From NCBI RefSeq assembly GCF_027579695.1, contig NC_083590.1, positions 16,850,656 through 16,914,655 of the forward strand: a stretch of DNA of 64,000 nucleotides, read 5' to 3'. This document shows, in pieces, positions 45,127 through 54,750 of this stretch. The position numbers were made by a program, and so were the translations under genes. This DNA is from Neoarius graeffei. Lineage: Eukaryota > Chordata > Actinopteri > Siluriformes > Ariidae. The notes beneath the pieces are model-generated. The model ran no database searches. It was not told where the DNA came from and saw only the letters and a list, made by a program, of their open reading frames with translations. Numbering within the stretch: the stretch's first letter is position 1; each line of letters begins with the position of its first letter.

Positions 45127-46942
45127 TAGAAGGTCATAAAGATGAAGTGTAAAGAGAAAAAGCAGAACGGTCTGTATCAGATTTTGGAGTGGCTGGAGAA
45201 GGAGGGAGGACAGAGTGTGAAGCTGTTTTGGACTTGTGTTTTTAAGAATCACATCTTGCAGAAATATTCGGTTCTCCGTTTGCTGCAAAACACCCTTCTG
45301 GACGGTCAGTCACTCCATCATGATTTTGAGTTGTCTTTATCTTGTAGGTGTTTGCTGTGTAATTCCACTCTTTTGCTTCACTAAACATTCACAGTTTGAG
45401 TGAACCTGAAATCTCGTTTCTGTTGGGGTTCAGTGCTTTTTCAATACAAGGTGCTTTTGTCTTCATTCAGAATATTATCTTAAAGGATGGAGTGACTCTC
45501 ATTTCAGGCTCCTTCAGGTTTTATATGGAGCTCCCTGATGCAGAGGAACGAAGCAAGAGCAAGCAAGACTCAATCCGGACCAAGAAGGATAAAGTAAATG
45601 GGCAGGCGTGGACAAGAAAGAGAAAGAAAAGCACTGAAGAAACAGAGGAACGAGAAGAACCAGGCCCTTCTGCTTTCTCTAATCATAACCAGAAGAAGCC
45701 TGCTAAGAAGGATGCATTAAGTAAGTTTCTGGTCTGGTTTGTTTTGTGTCTTAGAGTTGGAAATGAAAATGTCTTCTTTAAAATCTAAAGAGTACATGAT
45801 ATTTGGGCAAAACTTATGAAAAGTGGCACATTTGGTCTCTGTAAGAAATGAGATTATTGATTACAGTACAGGTTCCTGCTCTGGTCCTGAAGAACTCCAT
45901 GTTTTGCACATTTTAGCGTTTTCACTGCTCTAACACACCACTTTAAAGTCAAACAAAACCCAGAAATAAACACCTTTTAGGGGTGTTCACACGGCACATA
46001 TTTGCATCGATGCTGCACCGATGTATTTTGTTGCAATATGTCTTACACCGGTGTAAATTTTGTGGAGCGTTCACACATCACAAACCTGTTTACTAGAGAG
46101 AAGCATGTTAGCACCGGTGCAGCCCCACTTGCGTTCACACGGCAGTTTTTGCAACCGTGTTATATGATAGTAATAATGAGGAAATGAAATATGCGCATGC
46201 GTGAAAATGTACTTCCTTTTCCCGGTTGCCATGGCATCACCAAGCGCCGGGAAAACAACGTGGATGAAGACACCAGTGTTGTCAGATACTGCTGACGTTT
46301 TCCAGCCCAAAATATGTTAAAATCCGCCAAAATGCACTTAAAACCACCCAATCTGGCAACACTGGAAGACACGCAGTTCTGTTGTTGTTGATATTCGCCA
46401 TTTTGGAAGCGCAAAATACCAGGATGCAAATTATGCAATGCCCGTATGTAATCAACTCTCCTCACGCGTAGCGAGTCTACCCCTGTAGCGTTCAGACGTC
46501 CCATTTTATATCGGTGCTGCCCCGCAAACTAGCATTTACTCCGGAGTAAATTTCTTAAACCACCTCCCGAGCAGGGTTAGATTTGCACCGGTTTAAGCAG
46601 CTTTCAGGGGCTACACCGCTATAACTTTGTACCATGTGAACGCTCTACCGGGGCAGCCCCGGTGCTACACCGGAGTAAAAGTTGCCGTGTGAACACCCCT
46701 TTTGCCAATCACGGCAAGTGCACATTTAAATTAGAAATAAAACTTTATAACAACAGTTTATCCATTTTAAATGTCGTGATATTGCTAAAATTAGGCTTAC
46801 CTGGACGCAACTATTTGCAATGAAACTGGATATCTGCCAGTGACATAACCAGTTCACTCGTATACTATTTCACTTTGTACCACAGAGCCATCAAATAAAG
46901 GCTTCTAAATGTAAAAAAAAAAAATCCCCAGGTGCCACTGTG

Positions 46943-46974
<32 letters not shown>

Positions 46975-49900
46975 GTGTGTGCACGCGTGTGTTTGTTCAC
47001 TGCTTCAGCAGGGTTAAAGACAGAGAAAGAACTTCACTGTGCAGCAATGTATATGTGACAAATGAAGGCTTCTAATTCTAAAAAATCTAAACAGAGATTT
47101 TCTGCAATCTTGTGATTTTTACTGGAAACAAAATACTCAAATTGATAGACTTCACTTTTATGAAGTTTAATTCTCACTCAGCTAAACAACGCATACACAG
47201 TACTGACACAGACACTAGTAAACAATCCTGTTGCCATAGCAACATAATTCTTGCCATCTGAAAAGATCACTTTTCTCAGTGAAATAAACCAAACAAATGT
47301 ACGTCACATAAAATGATCAATGATGGGGCTTATTTTTAAACCCAAACGCTTCACACTTGGGCATCTTTAGGGTTGTTTACAACAATTTAGAAGTGATGCG
47401 TCCCCCTGATCCACTAGCCTCGGTAAGTTATGTCTGGAATTGATGTCACGATTTGTACTCAGGCAGCACGGTGGTGTAGTGGTTAGCACTGTCGCTTCAC
47501 GGCAAGATGGTTCTGAGTTCAAGCCCAGCAGCTGAGAGGGGCCTTTCTGTGTGGAGTTTGCATGTTCTCCCCGTGTCTGCCTCCTCTGGGTGCTCCAGTT
47601 TCCCCCACAGTTCAAAGACTAAATTGACCGTAGGTGTGAATGTGAGTGTGAATGGTTGTTTGTCTCTATGTGTCAGCCCTGTGATGACCTGGTGACTTGT
47701 CCAGGGTGAACCCCGCCTCTCACCCATAGTCAGCTGGGATAGGCTCCAGCTTGCCTGCAACCCTGCACAGGAAAAGCAGTTATGGATAATGGATGGACGA
47801 TTTGTACTCAGAACACGATATTTGAACCCCGGACAGAGTAAGATGTCAATGCCCGGGGATATTGTTTTTCTTTTAAGTCAGAGGTAACAGTCATGGGAAA
47901 GTCTTCAGGACAGAGGAGTTTGTCTTAACTTCAATCTTGAAAGATGAGTGGTGAGTGAAGGAACAACTGCTATGACATACATTCTCCTTCTTCTTCTTTC
48001 GGCTGCTCCCATTAGGGGTTGCCACAGCGGATCATCGTGATCCACATATTTGATTTGGCATAGGTTTTTACACCCTTCCGAATTCAGAGTCCTGCAACCT
48101 CAACACCCGCAAGGGGGTGATTCCGAGATTCACTGGTGGAAGGGTGAACACAGGCTGAAAGCCAGGTGGTCCAAACGCTCTGGTGATTCCTGTGGCCAAC
48201 GCAGACACGTACCCCCATCCTCCTGAGAACCAACATCAGAGGTGCAGCCCCCCTTCGGCCCTGTTCGTCCTGCTCCCTTGCTTGCCACCTGGCTCCCTGG
48301 TGGGGAGCGAAGTGGTGCGGATGAGGACTGCGCACCCTCATCACCTCCGTCAACAACAAATCCTTTGCACAAGCTATGTCCCCCCCCCTTCAACAACCCC
48401 AACAGCAGCAAGACCTGGGAAGGCAAAGATGATAATGAAGAGGAAGACCTCGTCATCGTCGAATATCAACGGACAGCCATAAGCAAGGTTTTTACACCAG
48501 GTGCCCTTCCTGACTCAACCCTCCCCAGTCTAACTTAGGAAAGGTTGTTAAATAAGATGCCTTCAAGTTTTATTTGGAAGTTTTGTGCATACATGTTTCA
48601 AGGTGCTAATTACAGCGTGGTGTATATTCAGTTGGTTTTGGTTATTTGAACTGCTATAATGTACATTCAGGCCCATAAATATTTGGACATTGACGAAGTC
48701 GCTGGTTTGCTAGCTCTCTACTGCAGAATATTAAATAATGACTATGAGCCTGAAGTGCAGACTTTCAGCTTTAATTTGAGGGTGTTTGCAGTGTGGGAAT
48801 TGCACCACATTATCATATGTCATCTCCCCTTTTTAACAAATGTTTCGTAACATTAAACGTAACTATAACCGTACGAAAAGTACGTGACTTCATCAATAAA
48901 TACATTTGCTTGTTGGAGACAAAATGCCGACTAACACCACCACGTCATCCGATCATCCTTTTATTACTTCCTGATGATTTCCTGAAAGTGGACGTTTGTT
49001 TTGTTCCTGTAGGTTATAAGAGTATCCAGTCCCAGGATCGCTGGTTCACTGCAAGTGAATTTGAGAAGTTTGCTGGAAAGGAAAACATCAGGAACCGGAA
49101 GCAGAGCATCTGCTACCAAAGCACTCCACTGCAGAAACTTATCGAGGTAAATCTGATAATATCTGATTGGACTTGGTACGGTAAAAGATTCATACGTTAA
49201 CCTGTAGGTGAAAGCCAATTTGTTCCTCCTTTTGTTTGAAGGATCATCGACAATCTCCAAGCGCAAAAAGACACGATGATCAGAAGGTATTGAGTCTCTC
49301 ACTTCATTTTTGAATATTTTGTCGTGGTGTAGCTCAATAAAATACAAAGGAGTGTAACTGTCTCTTCACAGATGTTCTCTTTTCACAGAATCAGAACATT
49401 CAGCTTCCTGTCAGCTCTTTCGAAGCCCCTGGTCCCCGTTAGTACACACAAACACACATGCACATGTATATCCAGTCTCTTATTGTATTTTTTATTATGC
49501 ATTTGTAAATCTGTCTGTAACACAGCATTGCTCCACTGGTGTCTGTTAGACTCAGTATCCAGTGTAGAGACAGAGGGATCAAGTGAAGTCCATGAAGAGG
49601 AATGGAAACTGGAAGAGGAAGAAGACAGCGAGGCAGGGGATTTGACCCAATTTAATGCGTTTGCTTTACCAGTCAGCTGTGGCGCAGTCAGTGGGATTTT
49701 ATATAAAAGCAGATTTGCAGGTAGGTCATCTGAACTAAGCTTAATCTTCTTTAACACTCTGATGGCACAAGTGAGTTTGCAGTTTATTACGCAGTAATAA
49801 ACATAAGCAATATTAAAATAAAGAATATTAAGCAGTAGTTTTGGGAAACAGTGCATATTATGCCAGTATGTGATATGACGGTGCACAATAAGTCAGGAAT

Positions 49901-52900
49901 AAAACACACTGACTGTCCAATAATCAAAGACGTTGGCCCTCATTTATGAAATGAACGTATGACAGAAACCTGGGCGTTGACAGAAAGCCTAGTATTTGTC
50001 AATATGGACCTGGGCAGAGGCTATGATCAAATCTCACATCAAGTCTCATCTTGTGTACGTAAGTTTTGAGTCAGTGTGGATGTGCGGAGTGGAGAATCGC
50101 TATTCAACCGTATGTTCTGATATCCAAAAGCCTTATATTAACTGTGTCCAGAAGCATCTTCGACTTCTCTGGGCTCGGAGGCAACTGGGATGGATCTTCA
50201 CACAGTGGGAACGTGTTTTGTGGTCAGACGAATCAGTATTCCAGGGTTTTTTTTTTTTGGTGTAAGAAATGCACGCCGTGTTCCAGACTAAAAACAAAAA
50301 GAACCATGGCGATGGTTTTCAGCCTCCACGTTTATCAACACCCGATCATTCTTGCGCTGTGATTGGCGAGATACAAACATTTCATGAATCAAATGTTAAC
50401 CTGTCATCTGATGACAGCTTCGACACTCGAAGCTGCACTGTTTTCTACACTAGGTTGATAAATGAGGGCCAAGGTGTTGCGACATGAAGCTTGTTCCTCT
50501 TACCACGTACAAGTGATTATAAGCTGATCTGGTCATAAAGCCGATGATCTGTTGCCATGGCGTGGCGTCCGTCGTCCACAATTCAGTGAAATCGTATCTC
50601 CTCTGTCAGTTCTCCACAGGTTTCCGTTCCAATTGTTTTGTTTGAAAGAACTCATCACTCCACACAAAACTTGGTCGTTGTTTTGTCAAGTTTTTTGCTA
50701 ACGAGTTACTAATTAGGCCAAATGAACGAATCTTCCAGACCTCTCATTAGAATTGTATCTCCTCTCTGATTTCTCATCCGATTTCAGTTCTGATCGAGGT
50801 TTTGGGTCGATCGTCCCTCGAGGAACAAAACTTGCTCGTTTGTTTGTTGATTTTTCCTGTTGTAAACAATTTGTTTACAACTTTATTTGTTTTCAGTTAA
50901 ATCGTGTCTCCTCCCTCCCTCAGTTTTCAATGGAGTTCCGTTCTGATTGTTTTGTGTGAAAGAACTCGACCTTCTGCACAACGCTTGGTCGTTGTATTGT
51001 CAGATTTTTGTTAACGAGCTGCTAATTAGGTCCCGTTAACAAATTTTGGGACTTCTCATTAGAATTGTATCTCCTCTCGGAATTTTCACCCGATCTCAGT
51101 TCTGATCAAAGTTTTGGGTCGATCTTCCCTCAGGGAACCAAACGTGGTCATTTGTTTGTTGATTTTCTTGTGGTAAACAATTTGTTTACAAATTTGTTGA
51201 CAACTTGGTTTATTTTCAGTTAAGTCGTGTCTCCTCCCTCCCTCTCTCGGTTCTCAATGGATTTCAGTTCTGATTGTTTGATTTGAAAGAACTTGACCTT
51301 CTGCACAACACTTGGTCGTTGTATTGTCAATTTTTTGCGAACAAATGAGTAATTGGGTCACTTCACACATTTTCTTCTGACTAGAATTGTATCTCCTCTC
51401 TTATTTATCATGCGAATTCGATGTTTTGGGTCGATCTTCCCTCAGGGAACAAAATTGAGTCCTTTGTTGATGTTCCTGCTGTGAACAGTTTGTCGTGGAG
51501 GTTGGTCCTCGCTCACATCGTCACATTTCAGTTCTGTTTGATGTTTTGGTCATTGTGGTTGTTTTGATGGCCGGCGAGATGAGCGACTATGTCCTTGGCG
51601 TTCTGACATCCCTATAACAGCACATCCTGAGGTGCTTTATTCAACAGCAAAATAACTTCATACTCATCATCATTATTCTTTTTTTATCCAATTATTGTTA
51701 TAGTGAATGTTGTGGAACATTCACAAAACAAGTTAGTTCCTGTTCTTGCTGACATTCATAGCAGCTATAAACAGTCGTTCCTTCACCAGTGTCCCTTTTG
51801 TCTTTTTCTTTGAAATTAATCAGACAAAAAAGACAGCGTCATGTTGTGTTGGTGTATTTCCAAGCGTGTAATGGCACAGTGGTGTCATGGTTAGTCCTGT
51901 CACCTCACAGCAAGAAGGTTCTGGGTTTGAACCTCAGGGCCGAGAGGGGCATTCTGTGTGGTGTTTGTATGTTCTCCCTGTGTCTGTGTGGGTTTCCTCC
52001 ACAGTCCAAAGACATGCAGGTTAGGTAAAATACCCAGCCACTGGGGTTGCACAAGCCAGTGCGTACTTAGTTCCAGTCCCCAGCCTGGATAGATCGGGAG
52101 AGGGTTGCATCAGGTGTAAAAACTATGCCAAATCAAATATGCCGATCAGGATGATCTTGTGACCCCTAACAAGAGCAGCCAAAAGAAGAAGAAGATTATT
52201 TCCAAGTGTGTGTGTTTGTGTGTTGCAGGGTCATGGAGTAAGAGCATTCGCACAGAGGAGCACTGGTTCACTCCTGAGGAGTTCGTCAGGCAGGAGTTAA
52301 CTCTGACAGATGGCCACTGGAAGAAAGACATACTGTGTCACGGCAAAACACTTAACTACCTGGTGAAGGTAATTTAAGCTACAAATGTGTAAGTCATTGT
52401 CATGTGTGTTGTATTCAAATACACTTTCTCTCAGTCGTGCTCTGCTGTCAAGACCATTCAGACCAACATATCTACTGTGTATCCTGTTTGTAGAAGAATA
52501 TCCTGCGTGTTCATTTAGTGCTGTGTCAATGTCACCTGTGCTGCCCTGACGACCCGGTGAGTCTCAAACCCATGACCCATGAAACCCACATGTCATGATT
52601 CTCAAATAATTTATTCCAGGAATATCTTCTAAACAAATACACACACAGATACAACAAGTGTTGCTAGACAGAACAAACCTTGCCCGGCAGCACTTATTTT
52701 ATACCTGTATGTTGATAAAAGTAATATTTCTCAATCATCAGCCATCAGGTTACAGTCCTATGAAAATCCATGACCTTGGGTTTGACCTTTCAAGGTCACT
52801 CAAGGTCAAAGATCATGGTGGTAACTGAAAGCCCGTATGGGACTTCTTATATGTTGATAATGGTAAACATCTGGCTATCGTGAACCATTTTAAAGTTATA

Positions 52901-54704
52901 GCCCTTTGAAAACCCATGACCTTGGGTTTGACCTTTCAAGGTCACTCAAGGTCAAAAATCATGGTGCCAAATGAAAGCCCATATGACACTTCCTATAAGT
53001 TAATAATGGTAAATATCTGTTTACCATCAATTGTTTTCAAATTATAGCCCTCTGAAAATCTGTGACCTTGAGTTTGACCTTTCGTGGTCAATCAAGGTCA
53101 AAGGTCATGGTGCCAAATGAAAGGCCATAAGGGAGTTCCTATATGCTCATAATAGTAAGCATCTGTCTATCGGTAACCGTTTTTGAGTTATAATTGAAAA
53201 TATGTTATTTTGACCGAAAGGTTGACCTTCCCGGTGACCTTGACCTTCACCTTGACCCAATTACTCCCAAAATGTAATCAGGTCATCTACAGATCATTGC
53301 CCACCTACTCTGAAAATTTGAAGTCAATCAGTGCAACCGTCTAGACGCTAGATTGTTAACAGACACACAAACAAACAAACCGCACTGATTACAATCCCTC
53401 ACCCTGCTGACTCCGTCGTGAGCGACGTAACAACAAGAGGCACATTACGTTTCTTTTTTTTGGAGGAAAAAATGGCAGAACGTTCTGCAGGGCGTCTGGT
53501 AGAGCTTAGCGAGATTAGAGTACATCAGGATTGCTATCTTGCAAGACAAAGACACAAGAAAAGAGTCAAAAGGGCTTCACAACCTCAAACCAGAAAAAGT
53601 TGGGACGGTATAGAAAATGCAAATAGAACAAGAAAGCAGCGATTTCTAAATTGACTTTGACTTGTATGTCGTCACAGACAGAACGAACCCAAGACATTTT
53701 GTGTTTTGTTGGTCAACTTCATTTCATTTGTTAATATACATCCATTCCTGCATTTACGGGGTTTGTAGTTTTATGCAGGTGCAAGCAAGCTGTTGGATAT
53801 GAAGCTCACAGGACAAAGAAAGAAAAAGAAAGAAAAACCACACGAGTATACAGTGCTGTTTGATGCATTTACGTCATTTATTCGTGCATCCTTAGTAACT
53901 GCCTGGTCAGGGTTGTTTATATTTTGGGAAATGGAACCGATTCGGGGTGGGTTTCCCAAAAGCATCGTAGTGCAAAGATCATCATTAAATGGTAGAGCGA
54001 GCATCACAATGAACACTCTCTCTCTCCTAGTTAAGATGCTCTTAGCGTTAAGAGGCTTTTGGGGGGAAACCCACCCTAGATTTGTTTGAAAATATTGTGA
54101 GCAGTTACAATAAAAAAAAAAAAAAAAGTATTCGTTGATGCCAACTGGAGTGATGTAGCTGAGGTTGAGGAAGTGTCAGAGGCAGAATTCACACACCTGA
54201 TGTTTTTTACATTGAGTTTTTACGCAGTGTTTTGCAACGGCATCGTACTTGGGTTCATATTTGATTTGTAAAAAGAAAGAAATAAGTCTTCAGGATTAGG
54301 CCACGCCCACTTCAGGTTTAAATATGAATATAGAGATGGATATTTGCAGCGCTAAACGGATGCAAATACAGATAGCCCAGTCTATACGGTATGTAAGGGT
54401 GAGTAAAATGAAAACATTATTTTTTTAATAAGCATTGTTTCCTGCAAGTATGTGTCACAAAAGTGTATCCTATTTCTACGTAACGTCTTTTTTGTTTAAT
54501 GCAAGTGTTGTAGCAGTTAACGATTGTCTGGATTCCTCTAGAAGAATTTTGACTGTATTTTCTGTTGCAACCAGCTGGATCAGGATAACGATGACGTGTG
54601 CTTCATCTGTAACTCAGCTGGAAATCTGGTGTTATGTGACGAGTGCCCACGAGCTTTCCATCATCAGTGTCATTTACCAGTGCTACAGGAAACAACTCTC
54701 GGGT

Positions 54705-54750
<46 letters not shown>

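Noticed and set aside
50585..53270. Regular repeats considered as a CRISPR-like array
   Set aside because: Units are long, diverged tandem repeats without unique spacers, in a vertebrate intron.
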